A DNA stretch of 64,000 nucleotides from positions 413,849 to 477,848 of the forward strand of contig NZ_FOTE01000004.1 of assembly GCF_900114475.1 (NCBI RefSeq), read 5' to 3'. The stretch's first letter is position 1. Every line of letters begins with the position of its first letter. The notes beneath the pieces are model-generated. The model saw only the letters and a list, made by a program, of their open reading frames with translations, was not told the origin of the DNA and searched no databases. The DNA is from Paenibacillus sp. 1_12. GTDB lineage: Bacteria; Bacillota; Bacilli; Paenibacillales; NBRC-103111. This document shows, piece after piece, positions 1 through 9,182 of the stretch. The position numbers and the translations under genes are program-made.

Positions 1-1
1 T

Positions 2-1126
2 AACTTAACTTATTATGCAACTTCGGCTGTCCTAATGCCTTTTCTGCCTCTTTATTTTGGTCTAAAAGGCTATTCGTCTTCACAAATTGGTTTGCTGATG
101 ATGGTCGGGCCTTTCGTGGCCATATTCGCACAGCCATTATGGGGTTATTTAAGTGATCGTTACAATACACTCAAGTTTATTATATTTGGGTTGTGGGCCT
201 TGACGGTTGCATCAAGTGTAGGTATTTTTCAAACGGACGCGTATGTCTGGGCTTTTGTTTTTATGTTGATGCTTTATTTCTTTATGCTGTCTGCAGTGCC
301 GCTGCTCGACAGTATTACAATCAAAGGCGCTGCACAAAGCGGCAAATCCTATGGATCGGTAAGACTGTGGGGCTCGATTGGCTTTACTGCGGCGGCAGTC
401 ATATCCGGATTTATTCTTGAAGCGCTTGGCGGGGTTCAGCACATAGCATGGCTCTATTGGTCTGCTTGGATATTGCCTTTAATTTTGCTGTTGTTTATGA
501 AGGATGACAAAGCCAGCGGTAAAAAGATTTCGCTAAAAGAAGTCGGAAGCATCGTGAACAATCGTCCCTTTCTTTGGTTTTTACTGCTGGTTTTCTTATT
601 AATGGTTCCGCATCGGATGAATGACGGACTTTTTGTCCTATATTTGAAGGATCTTGGGGGAAGCGATTCGATGGCCGGATGGGGCTGGGCCATAGCCGCT
701 ATAGGGGAGATACCGGCATTTGCCCTATTGAGCAGATATATGAATCGTTTTCACGAGATGGCGCTGCTTGGTATCGTATCGATCCTGTATACCGTTCGTT
801 GGCTGCTGTACGGCTGGGTTACGGATCCAACCGCGCTGATGTTTATGCAGCTGATGCATTCCTTTACATTCGCTATTTTTTGGATCGTTGCTTTGCAGTA
901 TGCAGTTCGATTGGTGCCTGAAGAGATGCGTTCGACCGGACTTGCCCTTTTTTCAGCGGTGTTCTTAGGATTAGCGGGTATTACAGGAGGTTTTGTAGGT
1001 GGATATATCAAGGATCTTTGGGGTGGTCAGTGGATGTATTTACTTGGCGCTTGTATGACGGCACTTGCTGCGGTGCTTTTCCTTGGGACTCACGTTCTAA
1101 CACTGAAAGCAAAAAAAACCAACTGA
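2..1126 (+). CDS. MFS transporter (LacY/nucleoside-symporter-like), 5' end missing
   Basis: Integral membrane protein of the major facilitator superfamily, MFS_1_like type. The frame is already open at the window edge (upstream residues read NLTYYATSAVLMPFLPLYF), so the true start lies outside. About 12 hydrophobic segments are visible, with the loop motif GYLSDR after the second helix and a central polar loop around DDKASGKK that separates the two six-helix halves. The substrate cannot be told from sequence. The stop codon lies inside the hairpin that terminates tatA on the other strand, so the two genes converge tightly. The family is secure; the function is not. Confidence 0.85.
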   Translation, partial: NLTYYATSAVLMPFLPLYFGLKGYSSSQIGLLMMVGPFVAIFAQPLWGYLSDRYNTLKFIIFGLWALTVASSVGIFQTDAYVWAFVFMLMLYFFMLSAVPLLDSITIKGAAQSGKSYGSVRLWGSIGFTAAAVISGFILEALGGVQHIAWLYWSAWILPLILLLFMKDDKASGKKISLKEVGSIVNNRPFLWFLLLVFLLMVPHRMNDGLFVLYLKDLGGSDSMAGWGWAIAAIGEIPAFALLSRYMNRFHEMALLGIVSILYTVRWLLYGWVTDPTALMFMQLMHSFTFAIFWIVALQYAVRLVPEEMRSTGLALFSAVFLGLAGITGGFVGGYIKDLWGGQWMYLLGACMTALAAVLFLGTHVLTLKAKKTN

Positions 1127-1144
1127 TTTATACAATCAGTTGGT
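1110..1144 (-). terminator. Rho-independent terminator of tatA
   Basis: A perfect 11-bp stem (1118-1128 pairing with 1134-1144) has a 5-nt loop. Read on the minus strand it is followed by eight T. It overlaps the last codons of the convergent MFS gene. Confidence 0.8.
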
Positions 1145-1200
1145 AGTATAGCTCATCGATAAACGGGATTCAACATAGCTTGCAAACGACCAAATCGTAA

Positions 1201-1425
1201 TTATTTGGTCTGCTGATTGCTGGATTCCTGGGTTACCTCATGCAGCTCTTTTTTAGGAGTGGGTGTCGTTTCATCTGAGGAAGACCCGTTTCCGGAAGTT
1301 GCCTCTTTGAATTCGCGAAACATTTTTCCGAATCCGCGACCTAATTCAGGCAATTTATTGGGTCCGAACAGCAATAGTGCAACAAGAGCGATTAATATGA
1401 TATGCCATGGAGATAAAGCTCCCAC
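1201..1425 (-). CDS. tatA: Sec-independent translocase subunit TatA
   Basis: Small pore-forming subunit of the twin-arginine export system, which moves folded proteins across the membrane. It shows the family layout: a short N-terminal membrane helix (PWHIILIALVALLLFG), a hinge GPNKLPELGRGFG, an amphipathic helix (KMFREFKEA), and a polar Ser/Thr/Glu tail. GGAGG at 1434-1438 overlaps an upstream GTG at 1434, so I take the next GTG at 1425, which has 8-nt spacing and gives a 74-residue protein beginning MGALSPW. No tatC lies beside it. An extended -10 (TGCTATAAT, minus strand, 1474-1482) precedes it. Confidence 0.93.
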   Translation of the reverse strand: MGALSPWHIILIALVALLLFGPNKLPELGRGFGKMFREFKEATSGNGSSSDETTPTPKKELHEVTQESSNQQTK

Positions 1426-1473
1426 GTAATACACCTCCGATTTTGTTTAACAACTCTATCTTAACATGTTTTT

Positions 1474-1482
1474 ATTATAGCA
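1474..1482 (-). promoter_or_regulatory. Extended -10 promoter of tatA
   Basis: On the minus strand the sequence reads TGCTATAAT about 50 nt before the chosen tatA start. The -35 region is weak, as is usual for extended -10 promoters. Inferred from pattern only. Confidence 0.5.
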
Positions 1483-1606
1483 TAGCAGTCATTTATTACG
1501 AAACCATTACAATTTGTGCAAAAGTCTCCAATAGATCACGAAGTCACGTAGAAGCTTACTCGGTATCGAATCTTAAATCTTACATTCAGACTTGATTATC
1601 CAAAAT

Positions 1607-1640
1607 AAAGACGCCCCTTAATGGAGAAAGGCGTCTTTTT
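1607..1640. terminator. Bidirectional terminator
   Basis: Stem AAAGACGCC (1607-1615) pairs with GGCGTCTTT (1630-1638), with T-rich sequence on both strands. It contains the stop codon of the small minus-strand gene that follows. Confidence 0.75.
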
Positions 1641-1806
1641 GTTGTTCAGAAATACTGTGTTGAATGATTTCCATAGCATCTCCCGCTTCCAACGCTTCAA
1701 TCCCGTTCCTAAGTACAATCTCAAATTCGAGCTCGGACCTTGTCAGGAAAGGATACAACTCGGGAGTCAATCTCATCACGATCGTCGATAACTTCACTGT
1801 TTCCAC
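1618..1806 (-). CDS. Small protein of unknown function
   Basis: A short gene of about 62 residues that I do not recognise. Several starts are possible: GTG at 1815, TTG at 1812 and GTG at 1806. The GGAAGG site just upstream has best spacing to 1806, giving a protein starting MVETVKLSTIVMRL. The sequence is mixed helical and acidic with no membrane segment. It has its own extended -10 promoter (TGCTATAAT on the minus strand, with TATAAT at 1900-1905) and its own terminator, which supports a real single-gene transcript. Function unknown. Confidence 0.55.
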   Translation of the reverse strand: METVKLSTIVMRLTPELYPFLTRSELEFEIVLRNGIEALEAGDAMEIIQHSISEQQKDAFLH

Positions 1807-1938
1807 AAGCAACACCCTTCCTCGTCTTATTTGAGAAGATCAGGTTTGACTTACGATGAACAAAGGTAAAGCTGAGGATATGAATGAGATTACTCTTTCA
1901 TTATAGCATAAGGCGTGCAAATAGAAATGGTTTAATTA

Positions 1939-2808
1939 CTACTTTTTAAAAGAACCCGAGCGTGTGCTAGTACTAGGCTTCGAGCTGCTCGAGGGTTTAC
2001 TGGTTGAGGTAGAGCCGTCATTTTTCCGTATATTGCTGGATGAGCTGCTGCTTTTAGGTGATGTCGACGGTTTTGTTGTTGTCGAGCTTGATGGCTTGGT
2101 TGTAGAAGATGGGCTCGTAAAGCTTCCTTTGCTGTCCGAAACAGACGGTGTTGCAGGTTTGCCTGATTCAGGTGCTGACGGCTTCGAGCTGCCATTGGAA
2201 GATGGAGCTGGTGCTGACGGTGCTGGTGTGGTTCCAAAGCTTCCTTTGCGATCCGTCGTCGTTGGTGCAGGCGTAGATTTGGCAGGTTCTTTGGTTTTGG
2301 CTGCCGGTTGTTGATATTTGCCATAATCATCATAACGAGGAGTCGTTCTGTAACCTTTGTAATCCGATCCTGATCGGTTCCCATTTAGCCAACTGCTGCC
2401 AAGCAATGATTGAAGTACTGATGCCGCTACATATCCTTGAAGAAAGGAGGAGTCGTAGTTTTCCTTGGCATATTCGATACTGTCGATTTCAACTAAAGTG
2501 TTATTCTCTTTGTCAGGATCTTTTTGTACATTGATAATTCTACTATTATAAACAAGAAACATTTGATCTAATGATTCCTTGCTCATTTCCTTTGGTTTTT
2601 CATTGGCCGCAATCTCGTTAGATACGGTTGGAACATCCTTGCCTTCAACGGAATAAACCTTAGCCGTATTTTTTCCTTGTCCCTGTACATCAACAAGTGA
2701 ATAATTGTCTTTTACAAAATTGCCCGCATCACTGCAGGCCGCAAGGATTGGAAATATAAGTGTAAAAACGAGAACGATAGCTAACCACGAACCCAGTCTT
2801 TTATTCAA
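1939..2808 (-). CDS. DUF4247 lipoprotein with Ser/Thr/Pro-rich tail
   Basis: Exported lipoprotein of 289 residues. A signal peptide ends in a lipobox (ILAAC, Cys at about residue 25), then a globular DUF4247-type domain (about 25-150), then a tail from about 155 onward almost entirely of S, T, P, K and G that probably threads the cell wall. The start is TTG at 2808, with GGAGGAG upstream. The low-complexity tail produces long shadow frames on both strands. It follows the DUF4178 gene on the same strand by about 45 nt, and the pair looks like an operon. DUF4247 recognition is from memory of the family; the molecular role is unknown. Confidence 0.75.
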   Translation of the reverse strand: MNKRLGSWLAIVLVFTLIFPILAACSDAGNFVKDNYSLVDVQGQGKNTAKVYSVEGKDVPTVSNEIAANEKPKEMSKESLDQMFLVYNSRIINVQKDPDKENNTLVEIDSIEYAKENYDSSFLQGYVAASVLQSLLGSSWLNGNRSGSDYKGYRTTPRYDDYGKYQQPAAKTKEPAKSTPAPTTTDRKGSFGTTPAPSAPAPSSNGSSKPSAPESGKPATPSVSDSKGSFTSPSSTTKPSSSTTTKPSTSPKSSSSSSNIRKNDGSTSTSKPSSSSKPSTSTRSGSFKK

Positions 2809-2853
2809 AAAGAATCACTCCTCCATACGGTAAGAACCGTATTGTACCGCCTG

Positions 2854-3387
2854 CTAGCGGTTGCCTTTCATAAATTTGATTTGGCCTACGGGTGTTTTCT
2901 CACCTTCCATGGCAACAAATTTGCCATCCTGCCATTGCAGGAAAAAATATTGTCCATCCGGTCCAAAGTATCGCCAGAGCATGACCTCTTCACTGCCTCG
3001 GAAATCAGTGCGCCCTTCCGTGCGAACCAGGTCGCTGCGCTGGCTTTCCAGCGTATAAGTGATGCCTCCATTCACCTCAAGTGAGGTTGGAACATCATTC
3101 GGACTGTCCAGAGCACCTTCGACAAATTGGCAAATAAAGCTTTCATAAGTTCGGCCTTTCTCGATCAACAAGCAGGAAATCGTGTTACCATTTTGCAAAT
3201 AATACGCTATTCGATGCGGAGGGAAGCCACGATCAAAATACATCTGCTTACCGGATACAATATACTCCTCAAGGTCAACATTTACAATGTCACCAACCAT
3301 GGTGTCCTCCACCGGATTGGAAGCCTGCTCAGGCGGTTGTTCCTTTTGACTCCTTAGAATAGAGCTGACTCTCTTCCAAATCGACAT
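2854..3387 (-). CDS. DUF4178 domain protein
   Basis: A 177-residue, probably cytoplasmic protein. The body matches the DUF4178 pattern: two related beta-rich halves around VGDIVNVDLEEYIV and LWRYFGPDGQYFFLQW. The likely start is ATG at 3387, which has AGGAG 9 nt upstream; a TTG at 3393 sits too close to that site. It is the first gene of a two-gene unit with the DUF4247 lipoprotein. In other Firmicutes and actinobacteria these two families recur together, often with DUF350 membrane proteins; that is from general knowledge and those partners are absent here. Biochemical function unknown. Confidence 0.7.
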   Translation of the reverse strand: MSIWKRVSSILRSQKEQPPEQASNPVEDTMVGDIVNVDLEEYIVSGKQMYFDRGFPPHRIAYYLQNGNTISCLLIEKGRTYESFICQFVEGALDSPNDVPTSLEVNGGITYTLESQRSDLVRTEGRTDFRGSEEVMLWRYFGPDGQYFFLQWQDGKFVAMEGEKTPVGQIKFMKGNR

Positions 3388-3679
3388 GGGCAAATTCTCC
3401 TTTATAAAACCTTGAATAAATAACTGTTTTCTAACATTATAACTAATTTATACGAAAAAGGGGTAGTCCAGGTTTCAAACGAGTTATTATTCAAAAGCGT
3501 TCTGAAATTTCTGGAATATTTTTAGAGTTTATGGTACAATACTAAAGATATTCTTAAGTACGGCCTTGCGTATGTAATTACGAATGCTTCGGACGCATTT
3601 TATAGATACAAAAAAGGATATAGGAGTCGCACTTAAGGGTATATACAAATACAACACCCTAAAAGGAGAATGAAAACAT

Positions 3680-5302
3680 TTGAAAAATTTTAGTGAATTC
3701 GGCTTGGACCCAACGGTATTGCGTGCCATTACAGAGATGGGCTTTGAGGAATCGACACCGATTCAAGAGAAAGCTATGCCTATCGCAATGGAAAATCGCG
3801 ATCTAATCGGTCAAGCGCAAACCGGTACAGGGAAAACGGCAGCATTCGGTATTCCATTAGTGAACAAAATCGACGTTAAGGAAGACAGAATCGTCGCTTT
3901 GATTATGTGCCCTACTCGTGAGCTTGCCATTCAGGTAGCAGAAGAAATCGAAAAGCTTGGTAGATTCAAGGGCATTCGTTCTTTGCCAATCTATGGCGGT
4001 CAAGATATTGTAAAACAAATTCGCGCTTTGAAAAAAAGACCGCAAATCATTATCGGTACACCTGGACGGTTGCTTGACCACATTAACAGAAAAACTATCA
4101 AATTGGATGACGTACAAACGGTTATCCTGGATGAAGCGGACGAAATGCTAGATATGGGTTTCATGGAGGACATTCAGTCCATCCTGAAGCTGGTGCCTTC
4201 GGAACGTCAAACGATGTTGTTCTCAGCAACAATGCCTACCAACATCCAAAGACTGGCACAACAATTCCTGCGCAATCCAGAGCACGTATCCGTAATTCCT
4301 AAGCAAATGAGCGCACCTTTGATCGACCAATCTTACATTGAATTGCAAGAAAGACAAAAATTCGATACATTGTGTCGTTTGATTGACATGGACTCACCGG
4401 AATTGGCAATCATTTTTGGACGTACAAAACGCCGGGTTGATGAACTGGCTGAAGGCTTGCAAAAACGCGGCTATACAGCAGAAGGCTTACATGGTGACTT
4501 GTCACAAAATCAACGTGATAACGTAATGCGTAAATTCCGTGACGGAAGTATTGATGTACTGGTAGCAACTGACGTTGCAGCTCGTGGCTTGGACGTTTCG
4601 GGTGTTACTCATGTAATCAACTTCGACTTGCCGCAAGATCCTGAAAGCTATGTTCACCGTATTGGTCGTACAGGCCGTGCAGGTAAAGAAGGCGCAGCTT
4701 ATACCTTCGTTACACCAAGAGAAATCGATCACCTGAACTTTATCGAGAAGCTTACTCGTCAAAAAATCGCCAAAAAGCCAATGCCAAGTATTGCTGAAGC
4801 TATCGAAGGCAAGCAAAAAATGACAGCTGAGCGTATTTTGGATCTTTTGGACAAAGACGATCACAATGAATATAAAGGCCTGGCAATTCAATTGTTGGAG
4901 CAGCATGATTCCGTTCACCTGTTAGCTGCAGCGTTGAAATTGTTAACTGGCGATAAGAAGGAAGTTAATATTGAATTGACTCCTGAAGAGCCGTTACGTG
5001 CCAAGAAGAGAAGACAAGATGTACGCAGCTCCGGACGCAAGCCAAGTGGCAGCTACGGTACGGCAGCAGGCGCACGCAGTGGTGGCAGCGGCAGACCTTA
5101 TGATCGCTCTTCTGGCTCCAGCAGTGGCGGTTCGAGACCTCCGCGCAGTGGAAGCAGCGGTGGAAGCCGTGACTACTCCTCACGTGAAGGTCGCGATAAT
5201 CGCGGCAGCAGCAATCGCAATGAAGGTCGTGACTATGGTCGCGATCGTGGTTTTAACCGCACCACTTCTGCTCGTCCCAATGAAGATCTTGTGAAAAACT
5301 AA
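3680..5302 (+). CDS. cshA: DEAD-box RNA helicase CshA
   Basis: ATP-dependent RNA helicase of the CshA type, used in ribosome assembly, cold adaptation and mRNA decay with the degradosome. Motifs appear in order: Q-motif (GFEESTPIQ), Walker A AQTGTGKT at 46-53, PTREL 78-82, GTPGR 126-130, DEAD 151-154, SAT 182-184 and HRIGRTGR 326-333. From about residue 440 the protein becomes a disordered basic Ser/Gly/Arg-rich tail, a common RNA-binding extension. The start is TTG at 3680 with AAAGGAGA upstream. A leader of about 130 nt lies between a possible -10 (TACAAT near 3535) and the start, as is usual for cold-induced helicases. Monocistronic, with a strong terminator. Confidence 0.93.
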   Translation: MKNFSEFGLDPTVLRAITEMGFEESTPIQEKAMPIAMENRDLIGQAQTGTGKTAAFGIPLVNKIDVKEDRIVALIMCPTRELAIQVAEEIEKLGRFKGIRSLPIYGGQDIVKQIRALKKRPQIIIGTPGRLLDHINRKTIKLDDVQTVILDEADEMLDMGFMEDIQSILKLVPSERQTMLFSATMPTNIQRLAQQFLRNPEHVSVIPKQMSAPLIDQSYIELQERQKFDTLCRLIDMDSPELAIIFGRTKRRVDELAEGLQKRGYTAEGLHGDLSQNQRDNVMRKFRDGSIDVLVATDVAARGLDVSGVTHVINFDLPQDPESYVHRIGRTGRAGKEGAAYTFVTPREIDHLNFIEKLTRQKIAKKPMPSIAEAIEGKQKMTAERILDLLDKDDHNEYKGLAIQLLEQHDSVHLLAAALKLLTGDKKEVNIELTPEEPLRAKKRRQDVRSSGRKPSGSYGTAAGARSGGSGRPYDRSSGSSSGGSRPPRSGSSGGSRDYSSREGRDNRGSSNRNEGRDYGRDRGFNRTTSARPNEDLVKN

Positions 5303-5309
5303 TGCTCTT

Positions 5310-5347
5310 AAGGGTGAAGCTTGCTTTTCGAGCTTCACCTTTTGTTT
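5310..5347 (+). terminator. Terminator of cshA
   Basis: Stem AAGGGTGAAGCT (5310-5321) pairs with AGCTTCACCTTT (5331-5342) and is followed by a T-rich run. Confidence 0.8.
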
Positions 5348-5429
5348 TGCTACCTTCAAATGCTAAAATAAGCTATAATAAACGATATACGAATTTTAGT
5401 TACGCATATGAACGAGGAGGGCGTTTGTT

Positions 5430-6290
5430 TTGGAATTTAGAGGTATCATGGGAGGGTTTTACCGTATATCGGAATGGATTATGCGGTTGTCCGTTATTAA
5501 CGTATTATGGGTCATATGTGCGCTTCCCTTTTTTCTGTTAGGACTGCTTTTATTGCAAGCGGAATCGTTGGATCAATTGCTTTCCACTTCGATTCTGATA
5601 GCAATTGTATCGCCGTTTACTTTGTTTCCTTCGACAGCTGCTATGTTTGCCGTTGCTCGTAAGTGGTTAACGGGTGAAGAAGACGCACCTTTATTTAAAA
5701 CCTTTTTTAGGGGCTACAAAGAGAACTTCGTACAGAGTATGCTCGGTGGAATCGTGTATGCTTTAATAGCTGTAATCCTGTATACGAATTTTAATTTTTA
5801 CGGGAGCCAGACGGGAACCTTTGGCGTTCTGAAGTTTTTAGTGTTGACGCTTACAGCTTTGATAGGAGTTTCGTTTTTTCATTTCTTTTCAATTATTAGC
5901 CATTTGCATATGAAATTTTTTCAAGTCCTTAAAAATGCGATATTGATTTCGATTGGACATCCAATTCGTTCTTTGTCGATGATCATTTGTAACGGATTTG
6001 TGATCTATATCAGTTTTACGACGTTTACGTTTTTAATTCCTTTTTTTATGGGAAGTTTGATCGCGGTTATTTCATTTTGGCATTTTAATCTCATATTTGG
6101 TAAGCTGCAAACTAAGCAGCAGGCCATGGAGGAGAAAGCTGCCGAAGAAGCTGAGGAGGCTGCTCGTAAAGCTAGCGCAGCGTCAGGTGTTGAATCTAAT
6201 AACACATCTTCACTTGAGCAAGGTGGCCGTTCATTTTCTACGATAGACCTTCACAAAAAAGAATCCGAAGATGAAAGCAAAAACGGATAA
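5430..6290 (+). CDS. YesL-like DUF624 membrane protein
   Basis: A 286-residue integral membrane protein with five to six hydrophobic helices, resembling the DUF624/YesL family by its N-terminus (GGFYRISEWIMRLSVINVLW) and the motif RGYKENF after the second helix pair. The C-terminus from about 215 is a charged coiled-coil-like region rich in Glu and Ala and lies in the cytoplasm by inference. The start is TTG at 5430, with GAGGAGGG 8 nt upstream. YesL relatives often sit near carbohydrate uptake genes; none is adjacent here. Function unknown. Confidence 0.75.
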   Translation: MEFRGIMGGFYRISEWIMRLSVINVLWVICALPFFLLGLLLLQAESLDQLLSTSILIAIVSPFTLFPSTAAMFAVARKWLTGEEDAPLFKTFFRGYKENFVQSMLGGIVYALIAVILYTNFNFYGSQTGTFGVLKFLVLTLTALIGVSFFHFFSIISHLHMKFFQVLKNAILISIGHPIRSLSMIICNGFVIYISFTTFTFLIPFFMGSLIAVISFWHFNLIFGKLQTKQQAMEEKAAEEAEEAARKASAASGVESNNTSSLEQGGRSFSTIDLHKKESEDESKNG

Positions 6291-6335
6291 ACCATAACTA
6301 CCCTTTCATGGATATAATGAATAGAGGCTCTGAGG

Positions 6336-6364
6336 TTTACAATCATGCCTGAAAATCATATAAT
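6336..6364 (+). promoter_or_regulatory. Promoter of the 6S RNA
   Basis: TTTACA (6336-6341), a 17-nt spacer and a perfect TATAAT (6359-6364). Transcription would begin near 6371, where the RNA starts. Confidence 0.75.
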
Positions 6365-6370
6365 AAGGGT

Positions 6371-6558
6371 ACAAAAAAATCCTGCGATGTTCGTTACGGT
6401 TTTAAGTTGTTTTGAACCAATGACTGTTTCTTGGGAGACCTACATTAAACCATAGCTGACATGCCCTCGAAAAGGGATCTCAAAAATGGTTTTGCGGACA
6501 CCCACCTGCGAGAGCGGGTTTGAAGCGCTAAATCGGACGGCATTTGCGGGTTTTTTTT
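6371..6558 (+). ncRNA. ssrS: 6S RNA (SsrS/BsrA family)
   Basis: About 188 nt with the recognisable Firmicutes 6S layout. The 5' segment CCTGCGATG pairs with the 3' segment CATTTGCGGG to close the structure. In the middle are conserved single-stranded segments (TTGAACCAATGACTG; CCATAGCTGACATGCCCTCG; CACCCACCTGCGAGAGCGGG). The 3' end runs straight into eight T. 6S RNA mimics an open promoter and binds vegetative RNA polymerase, lowering transcription in stationary phase. The call comes from sequence memory of the family plus the closing stem and promoter; a covariance search would settle it. Confidence 0.85.
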
Positions 6559-6622
6559 GCGTCCTAATCATCTATACATAAGGACATTATAACCAGTAGG
6601 ATAATAAGGAAGGGTGACAAGC

Positions 6623-7279
6623 TTGAAACTGTTTATCGATACGGCTAATGTAGAAGAAATCCGCAAGGCGCATGATCTTGGAGTTATTGCAGGAGTTACG
6701 ACCAATCCTTCACTTATTGCGAAGGAAGGCAGAGATTTTTTTGAAACGGTTAAAGAGATTGTTTCGATTGTCGGTAACTTACCGATTAGCGCAGAGGTTA
6801 TAAGCTTAGAGTCGAAAGAGATGGTTGAACAGGGTCGCAAGCTTGCTGCTTTGGGCGAAGGTATTGTCGTTAAGGTGCCAATGACTGAAGAAGGTCTGAA
6901 AGCAACTAAAATATTCAGCCAAGAAGGTATCAAAACCAACGTAACCTTAATATTCAGTTCACCACAAGCTGTCCTGGCGGCACGTGCAGGAGCTACTTAT
7001 GTATCTCCTTTTATTGGTCGTTTGGATGATATTAACCAAGTGGGAATGAACTTAATTAAAGAAATTAGCCAAATATTCCAGGTTCATAATATTTCCTCGG
7101 AAATTATTGCTGCAAGCGTACGTCATGCGGCACATTTTATTGAAGCTGCACAATATGGCTCACATATCGCAACAGTACCTTACAAGGTTATTCAACAAAT
7201 GACCAAGCATCCTTTAACAGATGTTGGTATTGAACGTTTCTTGGCAGACTGGGAAGGCGCTAAACAAAGCCAATTCTAA
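6623..7279 (+). CDS. Transaldolase / fructose-6-phosphate aldolase family protein
   Basis: Small class-I aldolase-type barrel (218 residues) of the TalC/FSA group, which moves three-carbon units in the pentose phosphate pathway or cleaves fructose-6-phosphate. Family landmarks are [13 protein letters not shown] at the start, [13 protein letters not shown], the Schiff-base lysine in [13 protein letters not shown], and [13 protein letters not shown] prefer TTG at 6623, which has GGAAGG 9 nt upstream and matches relatives; GTG at 6614 overlaps that site. Transaldolase and F6P aldolase activity cannot be separated from sequence. It converges on xylB, whose product feeds xylulose-5-phosphate into the same pathway. 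Confidence 0.88.
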   Translation: MKLFIDTANVEEIRKAHDLGVIAGVTTNPSLIAKEGRDFFETVKEIVSIVGNLPISAEVISLESKEMVEQGRKLAALGEGIVVKVPMTEEGLKATKIFSQEGIKTNVTLIFSSPQAVLAARAGATYVSPFIGRLDDINQVGMNLIKEISQIFQVHNISSEIIAASVRHAAHFIEAAQYGSHIATVPYKVIQQMTKHPLTDVGIERFLADWEGAKQSQF

Positions 7280-7307
7280 TAAATGGTGTGAAGATACCGT
7301 TACACAT

Positions 7308-7346
7308 AAAAAAGAAGCAGACGTTGTCCGAGCTGCTTCTTTTTTT
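7308..7346. terminator. Bidirectional terminator between aldolase gene and xylB
   Basis: AAAAAAGAAGCAG pairs with CTGCTTCTTTTTTT; T-rich on both strands, serving two convergent genes. Confidence 0.85.
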
Positions 7347-7383
7347 GCTATTTCAGTCTTCACAGTATAATCGTGTCGTAGGA

Positions 7384-8916
7384 CTACAAGGAAACGAGAT
7401 CGTTCAGTTGATGCATAGTGTTCTTTAATGTTGGATACAACGTACGATAAACCTCATAATATTTCTCATACTGAGCCTGACGCTGCGGATTTGGATCCAC
7501 CCGTTCTACAGTTTCAATCCAACGCTCGCAAAGGTCGCTGATATCTTGTTGAAGCACGCCAGAGGCGGCCATGACAGCCGCGCCATATGCAGGGCCATCT
7601 GTAGAATTGACTGTAATTACGGGATAACCAAATATATCGGCAATCATTTGTCTCCAAAATAAACTGCGTGCGCCGCCGCCGCTTACCCGCAGCTCTTTGA
7701 TCTCAATACCGGATGCTTTAATAAGCTCCATAGAGTCTCTTAAACCGAACGTAATGCCTTCGAGTACGGCCCGTGTTAAATGAGCTTTACTATGGCGGAG
7801 ATTCAATCCTATGAAGCCTCCACGAGCTTTAGGATCAGGATAGGGTGTGCGCTCTCCTGTCAAATAAGGCATAAAGAGCAGTCCCTCACTACCCAAAGGA
7901 GCGTTTTCTGCGAGCGCTGTTAAGAACTCATAAACATCGCGTTTCTCTAATTCAGCTTGCTGCAGCTCTTCAAACGCAAATTGGTTTTTCCACCATTGAA
8001 AGGAGCCTCCAGCAGCGAGCATAACACCCATTCGGTGCCATTTGCCAGGTACCCCATGGCAAAAGGAGTGAAGCCTGCATGCGGGATCCATCTGATAGGT
8101 GTCATCATGAACGAACACAACACCTGATGTGCCCAGAGCTACAGAGGCTATTCCTTCACGCACAACGCCTACGCCAACAGCTCCGCAAGCTTGATCTCCT
8201 CCTCCGGCAACAACTGGCGTACCGGTCTTGAGGCCTGTCAGATCGGCAATCTCCGCCAGCAGATAGCCAGCTACTTCATTGCTTTCGAACAAGGGAGGCA
8301 GCCACTCCATTGGAATATCGAGACGATTGACAACTTCCTCAGACCATTTGCGCTCAGCGACATCCAGCAATAAGGTACCACTGGCATCAGCCATATCCAT
8401 TCCAAGTGCTCCTGTCAATTGCAAACGCACATAGTCTTTAGGCAGCAGCAAATGTTTGGTTTGTTCATAGTGCTCAGGCTCGTGATTTCGAAGCCAAATC
8501 ACTTTAGGTGCAGTGAAGCCGGTAAGAGCCTTATTGCCCGTTAATCGGCCTAATTGCTCTTGACCGCCAACAGCCTGCTCGATAAAGTCGCATTCAGCTG
8601 CTGTACGCTGATCGCACCATAATAAGGCTGGGCGAACTACCTGCAGCTTGGAATTAAGGAAAACAGAGCCATGCATTTGGCCTGATAATCCGATACCTGC
8701 AACCTCGTCGCCCTCAACAGATGCTTTTTTTAACAAGGCGACGACACTTGTTACGGTTCCTTTCCACCAATCCTCGGGATGCTGCTCAGCCCAACCGGGC
8801 TCTGGCTGTAGAAGTGGATATTCTTCGCTATGGCTAGCTTTGACCTTGCCTTGATCATCAACTAAAATACATTTGACGGCTGATGTACCTAAATCAATAC
8901 CTAGAAAGTAAGTCAA
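7384..8916 (-). CDS. xylB: Xylulokinase
   Basis: FGGY-family sugar kinase (510 residues) that phosphorylates D-xylulose to xylulose-5-phosphate in the cytoplasm. The phosphate-binding motif DLGTSAVK is at residues 8-15; further landmarks are SGQMHG, WCDQRT, the catalytic-Asp loop GGGDQACGAVG and the C-terminal FGGY signature region around VSGGGARSLFWRQM. The start is TTG at 8916, with GAGGTG 8 nt upstream. No xylose isomerase or XylR is adjacent, so the xylose pathway would be completed elsewhere. Length and motifs are normal for XylB. Confidence 0.93.
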   Translation of the reverse strand: MTYFLGIDLGTSAVKCILVDDQGKVKASHSEEYPLLQPEPGWAEQHPEDWWKGTVTSVVALLKKASVEGDEVAGIGLSGQMHGSVFLNSKLQVVRPALLWCDQRTAAECDFIEQAVGGQEQLGRLTGNKALTGFTAPKVIWLRNHEPEHYEQTKHLLLPKDYVRLQLTGALGMDMADASGTLLLDVAERKWSEEVVNRLDIPMEWLPPLFESNEVAGYLLAEIADLTGLKTGTPVVAGGGDQACGAVGVGVVREGIASVALGTSGVVFVHDDTYQMDPACRLHSFCHGVPGKWHRMGVMLAAGGSFQWWKNQFAFEELQQAELEKRDVYEFLTALAENAPLGSEGLLFMPYLTGERTPYPDPKARGGFIGLNLRHSKAHLTRAVLEGITFGLRDSMELIKASGIEIKELRVSGGGARSLFWRQMIADIFGYPVITVNSTDGPAYGAAVMAASGVLQQDISDLCERWIETVERVDPNPQRQAQYEKYYEVYRTLYPTLKNTMHQLNDLVSL

Positions 8917-9182
8917 TGGATTTCACCTCGAATGGTTATTTGGAACTTTGTTTATTTGATAAACAAATGATTCTAATACTTATATTCGCAATAAATGAAT
9001 GAAATCCTGCTCCACGAATTACACAAACCGTATATCTGTCATAAAATTGTAAAAAATTTTAATATGAATCACATAGTTTGTCTAAAGTGTGAAATAATAC
9101 TTTCTCAACCGAACAAACAGTGGTATGATTAAAGATAGTGTTCACAGATTATATTTTGCACTTCTCATGAGGGGGGAAAGCT

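Noticed and set aside
1932..2384. 150-aa minus-strand and 116-aa plus-strand reading frames over the lipoprotein tail
   Set aside because: They are shadow frames created by the Ser/Thr/Pro-rich low-complexity coding sequence of the DUF4247 lipoprotein.
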